A stretch of 64,000 nt of DNA, taken from positions 71,507,618-71,571,617 of the forward strand of contig CM049317.1 in the NCBI GenBank assembly GCA_026874595.1, read 5' to 3'. The DNA is from Sipunculus nudus. Lineage: Eukaryota; Annelida; Sipuncula; Golfingiida; Sipunculidae. Under the pieces are notes generated by a model, which did not search any database, was not told the origin of the DNA, and saw nothing but the letters and a program-made list of their open reading frames with translations. Made by a program: the position numbers and the translations under genes. Below, piece after piece: positions 10,601-22,400 of this stretch; within the stretch, counting starts at the first letter, position 1; each line of letters begins with the position of its first letter.

Positions 10601-13458
10601 AAACATCATATAATCATAACAGTTTTTGTCAATTTACCCTAAATTAGGTCTGTGAATTGTTAAAATCGTGGTGATTCGTGGCCTGTCGAGTGAAAATATT
10701 CCATTACGAGGACGATGTTGTTCGACAGAATTACGATGCGAGTGCCATTTGCTACGAAAGTGACACGATGCCAGCACGATATGACACGAAACTTTTAAGA
10801 ATGTTCACGACTCCGTTACGACGTCAAAGAAAACTGGCACGATATCTCCACGATTTTTCACGATTTGGCTACGACTTATGGACGACGCCCCTACGATCAT
10901 TCAATTTTGCTACGCCATGGCCATCCAGGTTTTTCTTATATTTTGCATCCTAGTATGCAATCAAGATTCACAGTTACAGCTGCCCTGTAAAAATCTCTGA
11001 TGCTGGCCGTAACCCCCCTGACTCTGGAAATGCGACAGAGCAGGGAAAAATCCCGCGTTATGTCTAGCAGTTAAAGGCGGGCTTGAGTCCAAACTTGGAC
11101 TTTTGATAACATTTCCCAGAATGGGACTCGAGAGTCAATGACTAGAACTTGGACTTGGACAATGAAAATGACGACTGATATGTTCGAAAATTATCAGAAT
11201 GTCACAAAAATAGACTGACAGATTTACAATATACAGGTTTGTTAGATAGCTATATGTATGTGATATGTAGTTCTTGTAATATCAAAACGAAGAAGATATA
11301 AGTGAAAGGACACCATAACCCCTCTTTAATCAACTTCTCCATTTATTTAAATTGATTAAAGTAACCCAGTTTAAAACACTGATAATAAATGTCTCATCTG
11401 ATTTGAGTAATTAGGCAATTACTATTTATTTTTATGTTGGCAAATACCGCGGTCACTTCTTTAAGTCCACGCAGACGACCGCCTTAATCAGATATGAAAT
11501 ATCTGTATTATCAAAATATTGGCTAAAATATCTAATTGATTCAGCTCTCAATATGATACATGATAATTCTTTAAATATCAGTTTGTGCTAGACGCAGTTT
11601 TATTCTCCAATAATAAAAAAAGGAAACACATACCTCATCATATTGACAGTGTGTTTGAGCATGAAGAAACTGCATAACGTATTTAGTTTCTTAAAATTAA
11701 TTTGATTCAAATTTATTTTTCAACCAATATCCACAAAACGAATCTACCTTTAAAACAAATTTAAAAATCTACATAGTTTTTGTACTGTTTAACCTTCTGC
11801 CTCATTTGTTTGAAAAGAAGTTAAAAATTTCTAAGAAAACTAAATTCCCTTAGGAAGTCAGTACGCGCTAAATTCGTGGAAGTAGGAAGGTGGCTTCATG
11901 AACGTGACTTTCTCTCGGGTAGTTGTTGTTGTAGTCTTGTTGCATGTAGGCGTGTTGATTAAGTTTTGTCAATGTCGTGGTCCTTCGTGACCATTTGAAG
12001 CATAGTTTCACATCATGAATGAATAAAAATTATGTGGACTTTTACAAGACTTGTCAGGAAACTGTAAAGACGACAAAGCTTAATTTTCGAACATTTCAAA
12101 ATAGCGCCGATAATTCTAAGTGCTCAAGACATTGCTAAGAACACAGCCTAATGTTTAGACATCATCTCCGACACCCCAACGACGCCCCTGCGAATTGTTA
12201 TGATGTCAGTCCGTGGTGATTCGGCGCCAAATTTATGTAAGCGGGAAGGGGGCTTTAAGGTGTCCACGATGAAGTTTTAATTATCTTATAAGCGTATATC
12301 TAGAAATTTACTTTCATCAGCGATGACGCCAAGAGAAACATTTTACCGTCTTGCACAAATCAAATAATATTTAAATCTTTTTATCAATTACTGACTGTAA
12401 ATTATCAAAATATTATTAGTCGATTATAGCATGCTCGACTTAGTTTCCAATTAATAATTATAACTGGCTTCCATATATCAATCATTTAATAAAATTACAG
12501 TCTTGTAGATGATAAGTAATTTACCTCCAGGAGTGTTGATTACAATTGATTATTATTCAACATGATCGTTGAATATCATTAAAACTCATTAACCGTATAC
12601 CTTGTTTATCTAAAGGATAAATATATTTAGTTAGTTAAAAGGGGTCTTAACTTCAAGCTCCTTAGATACACTTGATATTTTATAAAAAAAAATCGTCCCT
12701 TAGATACACTTGATATTTTATAAAAAAAAAAAAATCGTCCCTCATTTAAATTTAAAGCAACATAGTAATTTTACTTTTTTTGCCGCTGGTAGTTATCATG
12801 TTAACATACAGACCACTCCAATAACAAAACACCGACGTCTGACATTCAGTTTAGCAGCTACACAACTGGAGGCGCTACTTGCATCACGTGATCAACATTT
12901 GCTCAGGATCAGTCGGGCGTGCCAGGAGTGTTTGTACAAGTGGTGGGGATGCAATTGGCGTTTTTGTGCAAGGATCGCAGGGCAACGGTCAAATTATTGG
13001 TGACACCGCGGGGTCCGTGGGAAACACGCAGGAATAAACAACGCCCCTGTTGCTGTGTGTGAGAGGGTCGAGGTTGTAAACATGTCTCCCGAGTGTATTT
13101 GTATCTGTCATTCACTCTCTCTCCTCTTACTCTTATCACGGAAGCACCGTCGCCTGTAAACTCTAAAATTATCTTCTTTTAATGGGGGTGCTTTTGGGTC
13201 TTTTACTTTCCTATATACTTGTTAAAACGTGAATCCGGAAACATCATGAATTGTCAACATAAACTTAATTAATTAATTACCAAAACAACCCACGTCCGAG
13301 AAGTCTATGTACTTACAGTGGTAGTGTATAGTGATAGGATTCACTATACTTACAGCTATGATCTTACCTTTATGAGTGTGCTTCTTGAAAGTTTGTGCTG
13401 GCACGGTCTTAGGGGCCACTAATGCTGCCAGTACTACTAAGATTGCTATCAGTTCCAT
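3913..13458 (-). CDS. Type I membrane receptor with one C-type lectin-like domain (gene C), 6 exons, 323 aa
   Basis: Exons in transcription order: 13368-13458, 10343-10591, 9563-9706, 8096-8374, 5323-5404, 3913-4039. The signal peptide is MELIAILVVLAALVAP and onward, ending near residue 22. The CTLD spans about 31-161: a long-form start (YPCFLNDDATSCYF), then FCTFTLGGSMVAAT, YIWMGGKRG, GPGEPS (EPS for EPN, 126-128), STWPC (WPC for WND) and HYMCAI. A Ser/Thr/Pro-rich stem (162-254) looks mucin-like. The membrane helix (about 255-278) is followed by a basic stop-transfer LRIKRKR and a short tail with Y303-P-E-M. Phases are 1,1,1,1,2, the same scheme as genes B and D. The first five exons are well supported. 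The tail exon rests on phase, a plausible acceptor and the basic start, so it is less sure. Introns hold a tandem 345-bp repeat and weak plus-strand exon candidates. Confidence 0.75.
4169..4230 (+). CDS. Candidate first coding exon, plus strand, inside gene C
   Basis: ATG in a good context (aacATGgcc) begins MATPPPFGFDLRLRKRKFEV, and the frame stops being constrained at a possible donor AG|GTAGGG after 4230 (phase 2). The stretch is richer in CpG than its surroundings. It lies in the last intron of lectin gene C on the other strand, 130 bp from that gene's tail exon. No second exon with matching phase could be joined with confidence; an AG at about 9066 would fit a terminal frame there. It may be chance. 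Confidence 0.2.
4648..4735. repeat. TA microsatellite
   Basis: Interrupted runs of TA in an intron of gene C. Confidence 0.8.
6318..7300. repeat. Three tandem copies of a ~345-bp repeat with a GGTGGCGCCAC core
   Basis: The core occurs at about 6320, 6661 and 7009 (the last with one change), and each is followed by the same order of words: AGTCTGCAG, ATCAATATGCAT-like, CATTATTCTGGGG, GAGCCCCATAGCT, GATTTGTGCCCTGTTAAC. Copies differ by scattered substitutions and by poly-G length. After the third copy comes GTGATCGCTATAGCTCAGAT, which recurs near 28637 with a shared left flank, so the unit is part of a dispersed family. It lies in the intron of gene C between 5404 and 8096. Confidence 0.85.
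7340..7660. repeat. Further dispersed repeat sequence next to the tandem array
   Basis: Contains two related segments with ACAGGTTGCGCCCCCTACAT and AGGTGGTGCCACCTACATAC, each followed by CAGACATC. These are diverged halves of the same repeat type as 6318-7300. Confidence 0.5.
9022..9209 (+). CDS. Candidate terminal coding exon, plus strand
   Basis: After a pyrimidine-rich stretch and AG (ttcttcacaacag) an open frame reads HSRRNFHEIFRAFRKGASE and onward for about 60 residues to a TAA at 9207-9209, followed by A-rich sequence containing AATAAA-like words. It has balanced amino-acid use. A second acceptor (attttcag near 9066) lies within it. No family recognised; it lies antisense in an intron of lectin gene C. 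Confidence 0.2.
9378..9456 (+). CDS. Candidate first coding exon, plus strand, inside gene C
   Basis: ATG in a good context (aacATGgcg) begins MAEACILSDADFWLILCLYL and runs to a donor G|GTAAAG after 9456 (phase 1). The product start is hydrophobic with a following Lys pair. It overlaps the intron between gene C exons 9563-9706 and 8096-8374 on the opposite strand. I do not recognise the protein and found no partner exon. Confidence 0.2.
10678..10925. repeat. Degenerate array of YACGA motifs
   Basis: About seventeen occurrences of TACGA, CACGA or close variants at spacings of roughly 8 to 25 bases. The continuous open frame across it follows from the simple composition and is not a gene. It lies in the first intron of gene C. 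Confidence 0.4.
10926..13367. other. First intron of gene C, remainder
   Basis: No exon recognised. Patches at 11880-12260 repeat the ACGA-rich style of 10678-10925. A 40-bp direct repeat with TAGATACACTTGATATTTTA occurs at about 12663 and 12701. Confidence 0.4.
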
Positions 13459-14321
13459 AGGTCTCCTTGGCACTCATGAAATTCACTGGAATCTTGTTCT
13501 CGCTTCGGTAACCTAAAATTATCTTCAATGGCTTAATACCATCTAAAATTCAAAATGTTTATAACACCCACCTCGTCAAAAAATGTGTAATTGTTAATTT
13601 AGTTCAGAACCACCATATTCTTTAAACGCTCATTGGCTAGAGAGTTAGGACCTGGTTGGCATTTTGGATTGTGACATTCAGTAGCAGGTCTTTAGTGCTT
13701 GAGCACTACTTATCTATACAAGCCAGACAGTGTTTATTGACCTTTTATGGTATGATATTTGGGTCATACGCTCCGTCCCTTCAGACTTTCACGTACAGTC
13801 TTGACAGTTGGTATTGAACAAAAAATTTATACATATTGAATGGTTTAGAGTAATTCAAGAGGGCGGGACCTAAATTAATGATATAGATTCATGTTATACA
13901 ACAGCCACTTTCATTTATATTTCAATCAGCGATTCTTATAAAAATCATTTAGGCCAAATTTCATTTTAATAATTATATTAAAGCTAAATTGAACCTAGCT
14001 GGAACCTAGACCTTGATGATAAAAAAAATGAAATTAAATATATGAAGGTACATGAGCCTGCGTTCATGTACCTAAATATGTTTTATCATGCTCTATTAAA
14101 TGCCTTTGTTCCACCAAACAAAATCTATGTGTATGTAAATTTGTATGTATGTATGTATGTATGTATGTATGTATGTATCTATATGTCTGTGTTTATGTGC
14201 GTTTACATACAAATATGGACTATGGATGTATATATGTTTTGTGTGCATGTATGTATGTATAAATGTATGTATGTATCTATCCTTACCTGCGTGTGTATAT
14301 ATGTGTGTATGTATGTAAAAC

Positions 14322-14356
<35 letters not shown>

Positions 14357-14520
14357 AATGTTTGCGAATTTGCCAACACCAACGTAAACATACTTAACCA
14401 ACCAGACATATAACTAGACATCGGCAAGCGACTAAATATATCCGCAGTATCACAGAGGCATGGGTAAAGTAACGCATTGAATGTTCCTGACATGACATGA
14501 CTCCAAATTTGTGTTATCAG
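13459..14520. other. Intergenic sequence upstream of gene C
   Basis: Holds a TATG microsatellite (about 14140-14180, more diffuse to 14310) and a TA run at 14326-14352. No gene or promoter element could be assigned. Confidence 0.45.
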
Positions 14521-14522
14521 AG

Positions 14523-15340
14523 AAGCCAACTAATTTCCTCATATGTGCAATTTTAACCAAAAAAAAAACAATTCTACACATGGGCACAACATACAAAATT
14601 TCAGGCCGCGGAGACACCATTCCACTCCTGAGAAAAAGTGCATCAATGTACGTGCAAAATTACTGGCCATTAAGGCAAACCACCATTGAGAAGAAGGCAT
14701 TAAAGTATTCTACGAAAACGAAAAGGGTGTTGGCGCCACCTGTCTGGTCTACGAGATTTTTTTCCAGACAGATGGACATGCCAAATTTCAGACTAACACA
14801 TTGAACCTCTCCTGAGATATGAGCAATTTTCACCCTAAACAAACGCACGGATGGACGCCACGTAGAACGATTGTAAATGGCACAACTAGTCTTGATTTAG
14901 AGATTAACTGTAAAGGATCTATGGCCATGCTTTATTTCAGGCCAATACGACAAACCACCCCTGAGAAAAGGGCATCAATGTTACCTACAAAAACGAGAAG
15001 GTAGGTGGCGCCACCTCTATGGTCTATAAGAAAAATCCCAAAGGAGGATGAACATGCCAAATTTCAGACCCTTCATTAAACCACTTCTGAGATATGAGCA
15101 ATTTTCACCCAAAATAAACGCACGGATGGATGCCAAGCAAAAACGATTGCAGATGGCGCCACTAGTCTTACATATGAGATCGCGGTACCCAAGATCACAA
15201 GAACCAATCACTAAGACGAACAAATGGCAAATGCATGGATGGACACCACGCAATCATTGTAGGTGGCGCCACCAGTCTCAATTAAGAAACGAAGGGATCT
15301 AAGATCTATGGTCATGCACAATTTCAGCTCAATATATTTA
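14523..15340. repeat. Tandem copies of a GGCGCC-containing dispersed repeat
   Basis: Repeated words in the same order include ATGCCAAATTTCAGAC, CTGAGATATGAGCAATTTTC, AAACGCACGGATGGA and (G)GTGGCGCCACC, at least twice in full (about 14750-14880 and 15030-15160) and in part elsewhere. Isolated relatives lie near 51355, 54065 and 56785. Confidence 0.75.
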
Positions 15341-15925
15341 ACCAATCCTGATATATAGGCTGCTTTTATTTAGACACACAGATTTATACTGCACCAAAAA
15401 TTGATTGAAGGTGGTAAGACCAGTCTTTGTTACACCCAAGTTCACATGTCAGCAAATAAGTATGCTGGGTTTCGGAAAGATCCGTAAAAGGGTCTCAGAG
15501 GAGTTCTCCGGAAACGAAAGCGGGGCGGCTGCAGCGAAACCCGCAAGAAAACATAGAATCCACAAGACACCGTTTTGGCGGATACAACTATGTACTCTCA
15601 CTTAACAACAGACGGTCATACATGCTTTTACACGCATATGAAATTGTTTATATCTATGTTTCATTCAGTTTTAACGTAGGCCGGATGCCATGTGTGCGTG
15701 AAGGTACATTTTCACATAATAAACTTAATGTTTCAAATTGGTAAATTATACCATCAGGATCAAGTAGTTATAAGTAAGTAATATTATACAATCTCAGTTA
15801 CCATGCAACGGCATAAAGTATTTTAATCTTTCAGTCATTAATCTCAGGGTGTCTTTGGGTATGATTTACATTAATAAGCTCGATCATAATCAGGTACCTA
15901 CCTCCTTAGGCCACAAACAAAATAA
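15341..15925. other. Intergenic sequence, no gene seen
   Basis: A short frame at 15405-15605 with KRVSEEFSGNESGAAAAKPA is the only coding-like stretch; no start or splice support. Confidence 0.35.
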
Positions 15926-15929
15926 AAGG

Positions 15930-16150
15930 TATGCTTCTCAGGCATCAACCGCATCAATTTTAAACCCCCGCATAACAAAATTTGGATTTTGATTATCATC
16001 TGTCATGAAGATAAAATAATACAATATTGATAAAATTTCGTTTGTTATGAAGTGCATTTTCCTGTTTAACCAAAAGTATGTTATTTTCGCTGATCATGTG
16101 ACATTTTTATCAAAAATATACGAAAAAAAGTAAAATATATATCAGGTATC
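15930..16150. repeat. Dispersed repeat with CCTGTTTA core, copy 1
   Basis: Shares an ordered set of words with 32455-32745, 36755-37020 and 47130-47395: a run ending TTTGTTATG, then CCTGTTTAnCnAAA, TTATTT, CTGATCA or CTGATAA, GACATTTTTATC, and AAAGTAAAATAT. Confidence 0.5.
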
Positions 16151-16159
16151 CCGATCGAT

Positions 16160-16201
<42 letters not shown>

Positions 16202-16230
16202 AGCATGTGTGTGTGTGTGTGTGTGTGATA
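16160..16230. repeat. TA/TG microsatellite
   Basis: A TA run followed by two TG runs. Confidence 0.9.
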
Positions 16231-17562
16231 TGATGATCGGGCAGAGTAACCACAGGTTATATATTACCGTTTACCCATGTGTTGCTATAGAGGGGCAGAT
16301 TGTAAAGGCGTCCCCCCCCCCCTCCTCCCAGGAACATAATATTTTGTGCATGAGTATATATATAAAGATATACTGGAGCCAAACAAGGTATATATGCACT
16401 TGTTATAACTGAATATAATACGTTTACTTGATTCGATAATTCCCAAAAGGTTCACGTGCTTTGATGAGCAGCCCTTATTTTTGTAGTATACGATTACATA
16501 TCATGTATAATAAACAATTTTACAAACGTCCTAGGTATCTGAAGCTTGTACATGTGTTATGCAACTATTATATCTTGTTTTAACTAGCCGCACATGCTGC
16601 CTACACTTCATATAGAGTGTTCAGGAAGCAGACTGACCAGATATACATGGAAAAATGAATATGTGTATTTGCTCCAGACTTGTGGTCAGCTTTATGATGC
16701 CTCTTTGTCTAATGGTAATATTAACTCTGTCTGTGCGATAACCTGTTTAACTGCATCGGACAAATAAAGTTAAAATATCTCAGTTGGTCGTATTCTTTAC
16801 CATTCATACTTTAATCTTGCAGATAAAAAGTCCAATACATCATGTATGCTGCGGTATATTTGCGAAACGTCCTAAGCATGTCTTCAAAACATTTACTAAG
16901 AATACTAAATCCACAAATTATGGGATAACTTTTAAGTATAAATTCTTACCTTTTCAGCAGCAGTTTAAGCCAGATACATATCCATGTGTATATATACAAC
17001 CCGATTCCCTCTGTGCGAGACACCACACAAATCGTGCAGTGAATTCCAGGTGTATATTATTTCAGTCATACCTCGTGCGGATACCTGCACACAGCGTGTG
17101 GTGGCTGCGCCCCAAGGGGAGAAAACCCATAGTAAACAGAGTAATTTGCCCGGAAACCGCTTATATAAACTACATAAATCATTCGGTTTGTTAGTTTACT
17201 TAATACGATCTCAGGTGATCTCGGTATATTGAAAGGGAAAAGGATGAGAGTGGTCCGAAACCATGCGTGTGGTATCGGCGGTGCCGCTGACTGACCCCCG
17301 TGGTCCCCACATTCTGCATTATTTGAACGGACCCAAAACACTGTAAATAAACATGTATACAGACGTATATACAAATCGTTCCACCTGAAGGTGACAATTG
17401 ATATATATTGATTATTCTCTCAAACTTAAATATTATCACACCGTTTATCAACACAGGGGAAAATGATGAAGAGAAAAAAAAATGCATGGAAAATAGAACA
17501 TTTTATTGTACCAGGGGCAGATACATGATCATAGAAAGGGGGTGGGTCTTAGCACCCGAGAA
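16231..17562. other. Intergenic sequence, no supported gene
   Basis: The longest plus-strand frame here (136 codons from 16784) has no recognisable domain and no start or splice evidence. A poly-C run lies near 16312. Confidence 0.35.
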
Positions 17563-17760
17563 CAGAAGCGGATCCAGGGTAAGGGTCAAGGGGGTCCCGA
17601 CCCCCCCCCCCTTTCAGCCGCCGGAACGTTTTTTCAAGGGTTTCAGGCCAATTTTTGCGGCCTGGACCCACCTTTCCGGACCTGGGGACCCTTTTTTAGG
17701 GTTTTCATAAGTCCACCTGGGTTGGAACCCTCCTTTACCTAAATCCTGGATCCGCCCCTG
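17563..17760. mobile_element. MITE (hAT5-like), copy 1, with 5-bp target duplication
   Basis: Ends are CAGAAGCGGATCCAGG and CCTGGATCCGCCCCTG, imperfect inverted repeats. The element is flanked by GAGAA on both sides (17558-17562 and 17761-17765). The interior is poly-C and TTT-rich with no coding capacity. A 5-bp duplication with CAG...CTG ends fits the hAT5 type of hAT transposon; the superfamily is inferred. Confidence 0.85.
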
Positions 17761-17811
17761 GAGAACAGGAAAGCGAGGGCTGATAAACCTTATACTTTCT
17801 CTTTACATGCA

Positions 17812-17812
<1 letters not shown>

Positions 17813-17842
<30 letters not shown>
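17813..17842. repeat. TA microsatellite
   Basis: Uninterrupted TA run. Confidence 0.9.
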
Positions 17843-17843
<1 letters not shown>

Positions 17844-18069
17844 ACAGTTATGACACTAACCAACCTTCAGGCAGCTTTCTGTTCTTTGGTTACTTGACTT
17901 AAAAGACCTTGACCATCTTCTGCTTGATTGATATGTTATCAAAAATAGACTTTCTCATGATTGTATGGATTTTAATTTATCTTTAACAAAGAAATCTTCT
18001 ATAATCGTCTTAAGCACATATGAAATATAAATTAAAAGATAAATGAAAGACAAGATTTGTATTGTCACA

Positions 18070-18180
18070 AACAATTAAGGAAAAACAACCTTTTTTAACG
18101 GGTTTCAGACAAATTTTTGTGGCCTTGAACCCCCCCCCCCCCCTTTCCGAAATTCTACACCCCCCCCCCCCCCCGTCTAA
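18070..18180. repeat. MITE internal fragment
   Basis: Contains CCTTTTTTAACGGGTTTCAG and TTTTTGTGGCCTTGAACC followed by poly-C, matching the interior of the MITEs at 17563 and 32110. Terminal repeats are missing. Confidence 0.55.
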
Positions 18181-18234
18181 AGACTACACTGAGTCAATAT
18201 ATTATACGATTGCTCTTTAGTGTATAAAAACAAA

Positions 18235-18410
18235 TCAGATATGTTACCGTCATACCTAAGTGACCCCCCAACCAACACGGAAACTTACGGTAAGCGTGTT
18301 TTGACATATGCAGCACCAAATGTTTGGAATGGACTGCCTGAGAACAATGAGACAGCTGGCTCTATTGTCATTTTTTAAAAGAGGTTAAAAGCCTAATATT
18401 TCAGGTGGGT
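18235..18410 (+). mobile_element. Non-LTR retrotransposon 3'-end fragment
   Basis: A frame reads RVLTYAAPNVWNGLPEN and, after a stop, KRLKA, which is the typical C-terminal end (AAPxxWNxLP ... FKxxLK) of LINE endonuclease/RT polyproteins in invertebrates. Upstream parts are missing and a stop interrupts it. Confidence 0.6.
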
Positions 18411-18542
18411 ATTTTATTAGTTTTTATAGGCATATCTTTTATGTCATTCTCTTTATATACCCTGTACGAAATTTAAATACTATGTGAACATTAATCATTG
18501 TTTCAGTGTTCATCTTAATTTGTTAACCGTTGTCGAGTATTG

Positions 18543-18544
<2 letters not shown>

Positions 18545-18618
<74 letters not shown>
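18545..18618. repeat. TA microsatellite
   Basis: About 37 uninterrupted TA units, the longest pure run in the window together with 50316-50402. Confidence 0.95.
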
Positions 18619-18619
<1 letters not shown>

Positions 18620-18621
<2 letters not shown>

Positions 18622-19420
18622 CGGTATAACCTGATACACTATAACTGTAATAAACTATAATCGTTCATAGTGTATTTTTGTAAAGTTGCGTGGCTTAAAT
18701 GCATTGACATCATACCGTGGACAGGTTTAAAGAATCCTAACGTGTTTACCGTTCCATCAGATATATAGTCTTGATGAGTGCAGTACTTGCATGGACTTGA
18801 CCGTAAACAAACGTACTGCGTTTACACGCGATGGATTACAGGCCTTTGTTTCTGAGTCACGGATAAATTGGATAATAAGGTCAAAAGAAATGATTAAATA
18901 ATCACAATTTTTACATGCTCGAATAAAAACAGATTCCTTAACACAAGATGACATTTATCCTTTGTTCGTAAAATCTCATACCCTAGATGGCTGACATTCA
19001 TAGTCTTATCATTTACGAACAACAATGAATCAATGGATGATGACCCGGAAATTTTATTAACCAGAAGAGAGTGATAAATACAATAAAAGTGACAGCAGTG
19101 GAGTGTATCACCCTCCCTTGTTGTTAAACCACAATTTAATAATAGGATATTCACTTGTTATATAAAATTTCACATACAAATTATTTGCAATTGAATGCAA
19201 AATATTTTTTAGGCATCTCTTAAAACTGCTTCTGTTTAATGATTCCGAAAATGAGTTCCAATTTCGTAATATAACGCTTAAGTCCTCTGTCATGCCAGGT
19301 ATATTGCAGGCCAATGTTCCGCATTAATATCACACGGCCTGTTTCCAAAGCATTTAATAGAAAAAGGACCCGTTACGGGTCTCTATGCAGGTAAGGTCAT
19401 ATTTCCTTTAATATGTTGAA
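18620..19420. other. 3' flank of lectin gene B
   Basis: No gene recognised. Minus-strand ATTAAA words occur 9 and about 63 bases past the gene B stop (19407-19412, 19353-19358); the second could serve polyadenylation. Confidence 0.35.
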
Positions 19421-22400
19421 TTATGATTCCTGATTTTCTTTCCATTCCCATTTGGCCTCCGGGTTTTCTGGTCCCTGCCAGCGGGGTGCCTCCATGTTGG
19501 AATAGAACCGGCGAGCGCCCGCCATGTTTGGCGGACTTCCGGAAGCACGGCTTGTGATGCTTCCAAAATGGCTGTCATCAATCGACGTCTGGCTTGGAGC
19601 TCTCTTCACAATAGCCCTCCTGTGTTTATAAAGACAAAAATTCAATAACATATAAATGAATTTTAAAGAAAAAAAATATCATACTGGATCCAATGACAGT
19701 ATTCTCCAACCCAGTTTGTATCTCAACTGAATATTTTTTTATCTGGTTATTTCGCGAAGACACTGAAATGTCCGACATAATTAAGCGTTGTTCATATTTA
19801 AATCAACGTCTTCAACTCGGTTTTTCTTAGAAATCCACCACGACCATGACAACCACCCTATGAGATCCTTTAAAAATGCCACAGAGCTGAGGTAAACTAA
19901 AACTAACCCCTGAAAGATAGCAATTCATCGGAACTTATAACACATTAAACGTGGCTGAACATGTTTAGAATGCTGGGTGGATGCTAGGAACATGCGGCTG
20001 TTCCCGTTTTCAATTATTGCATATCTAATTTTGGTCTATGTAGGAGATTGTAATAAAGTGATTTTAGTGAAATTTGTTCGCATGTAGACTACGAGTGACA
20101 GGAGAATATTTTTATATGATATTGTATTGAGGCGTAGATACATAAACACATCGCTTCTATTGTACATCTGTTCCTACCAAGAAATGGATGTGTTTGCGTT
20201 ATATTATACTATTTTAAATAAATAACAGTTTATTATTTTTTTATAGGACTTGACTGTGCCATCTGAAAAAAAAACTATTTTACCTGTTGTTTCTCACCCT
20301 GAAGCCGACCAAAGCGATGACTGCGATCAGTATAACTAAGGCAACACCTCCAACAGCGAACCCTGAAGGAACAAAAAAATCATTTTCAACATAACTTTTA
20401 TGGCAATGTTTCATATTGCGATGATTTTTTTTTCAAATGTTAAAAATGTTAAAAATATGTTTTCTAGAGTTTACATTGATGTTCCAAAATATCTTCTACC
20501 TTCACAGGGATTACCTTCCTCGGAGTTAAACGAATAAATGTCGTAGTGCTGTCCTGCATACACTTGATGGCTTCGCCTAAAATTAATATATGAATAACCT
20601 AGTCAAATGTGTCAGTTCTTTTTATGAAAGACAGTCATTGCAACATGTACAAGAAATGTAATGATAAGGATTATTTATTTTACCTCCGCCAATTTCAGAG
20701 GCATGATTGCTTCACCTTGATTTTGTCTGTCAGTAACGTTACACAAAACAGTTCTGAACAGATTTTAAAGAAAATTTGTGGAGGGTTAGAGTAACACGAG
20801 TAACCGCTGAATTTTACAGGTGATCTGATTCACTGTAATAAATGTATAGTTCAATGGAATCTTTTCAATTATTATTATCATTATTGCTAATAGATGCTGG
20901 CTTTTTTTCCAAAACCCACTTATGAGCAGCACCTTTAAACCTTGACACCGAATATAGGCCTACACAGGAACAAAGGAAAGTCTGAATAGGATTCCGGTAG
21001 AGATATTCATGTGGGCTCCGACTACAGCTTCTATTTAATTAAGTACGTTGTCTTATCACATTTGGTCATTTTTATATTTATTCAACAAAGGAAATGTTAT
21101 AAATGTCCGATGCAGTAATATTTTTTGGTAAAATCTGTATCTATCTTATGTCAATTGTGTTTTATTCTTTTCCCTTCAGACCGAAACTGGACGCTGCATA
21201 CTGGAATCATGTAATATTCTTTGGTTTACCTATTGTAAGTCGGGTTGGGTAGCTACTCTCTGCCGTCACGGCACCTGTTTCACCGACAGTGGAGCCATCT
21301 GTGCCATCATTCTCCTCTGGAGTCTGTATTGGTGGTTCAGTATTAGTCGGTGGTTCGATTTTCGGATTACCATTGGATAGGTCATAAGCTGTAACCAGGA
21401 CAAATGTCAATTCATGTAATTTTTTTTCATTTATCTATTTTTCACGATGTTGATTATTAATGTATAATTAAAATGATATTACGAACGTTGAAGAAAAAAA
21501 CATGCGAATCAATTTTACTTATATATATCACATGGGTTACGTGTGAAACGTTATTCACTACTAAAGGGTCCAGACGCCCGATTTACACAAGCGAACTCTT
21601 CGTTGGCATGCTCTCTCTCTCTCTCGTCATTTCTGACATGACACTCCTCTAACATAACCACCCGTCGAACAAACTCATCAATAATGAATCAAAGAAAGAT
21701 AATTAATAATGGTCGTGGCATCGAGTTTACCATGAACAATAATACTATATAATTTGCAAGATAATGCTTGTTTGACATGACTGTTGTCAACTATTATGAC
21801 CAGTTTAGGGGCTAATAAAAGGAACAATCAACGGATTAGAGTCCTTCAGAGTTCCTTACTCTTTTCACAGATAAATGGGAGTTCCAGAGCACAGTCCTCG
21901 TCTAGCCAGTACCCGTCCTGAAGTATGACCACACACGACGCCCCGGGCTGCTTAGGAAATCCACCCTTCCAGTTAAAGTAACGAAGCTCCTCACCTGTGT
22001 GGAAATAAACAGATATTTTATCAAATGTTGAGTCACTGAAGCTATGCTGGTGCTATAGAGAACAGTCTCTTTAAAACTGTTGTACACATTTATAATGTAA
22101 ATAAATGATTTGTAAATATTTACATGAATTTCACATGAATACCCGTAAAATAATCTCACCAATGGTTTTGAATAACATTATTTAAATAAAACTGCTCTCA
22201 CCACAACAAAACCTGTTCTATGTAAGAAATGGCTTTGGTTGCGTTTATGTCCAAATTTAATCTTAGGGGATGTATATTGAGTGGAACTTGTTTATTATCA
22301 AACGTTGCTGACACGGAAATGTGTCTGGAAACAGTCGTTATGTCTTTATTATTATTTTTTAATCAGTCATTGGGTAGCTGAGTTTTACGTGTTATACAAT

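Noticed and set aside
10678-10953. 91-codon plus-strand frame as a gene
   Set aside because: It is read through a degenerate ACGA repeat; residue composition follows the repeat.
14042-14413. 123-codon plus-strand frame rich in Tyr, Val, Cys and Met
   Set aside because: It is a reading of a TATG/TGTA microsatellite.
16784-17194. 136-codon plus-strand frame as a gene
   Set aside because: No recognisable domain, poor composition, and a second overlapping frame is equally open.
19108-19314. Minus-strand LINE C-terminus (WNSFSESLNRSSFKRCLK)
   Set aside because: The resemblance to LINE ends is weak and no flanking element sequence or tail is seen.
20578-20598. Nearer acceptor (attttag) for the gene B exon at 20500
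   Set aside because: It would start the exon in the wrong phase and lose the frame into the membrane exon; the acceptor just before 20598 restores phase.
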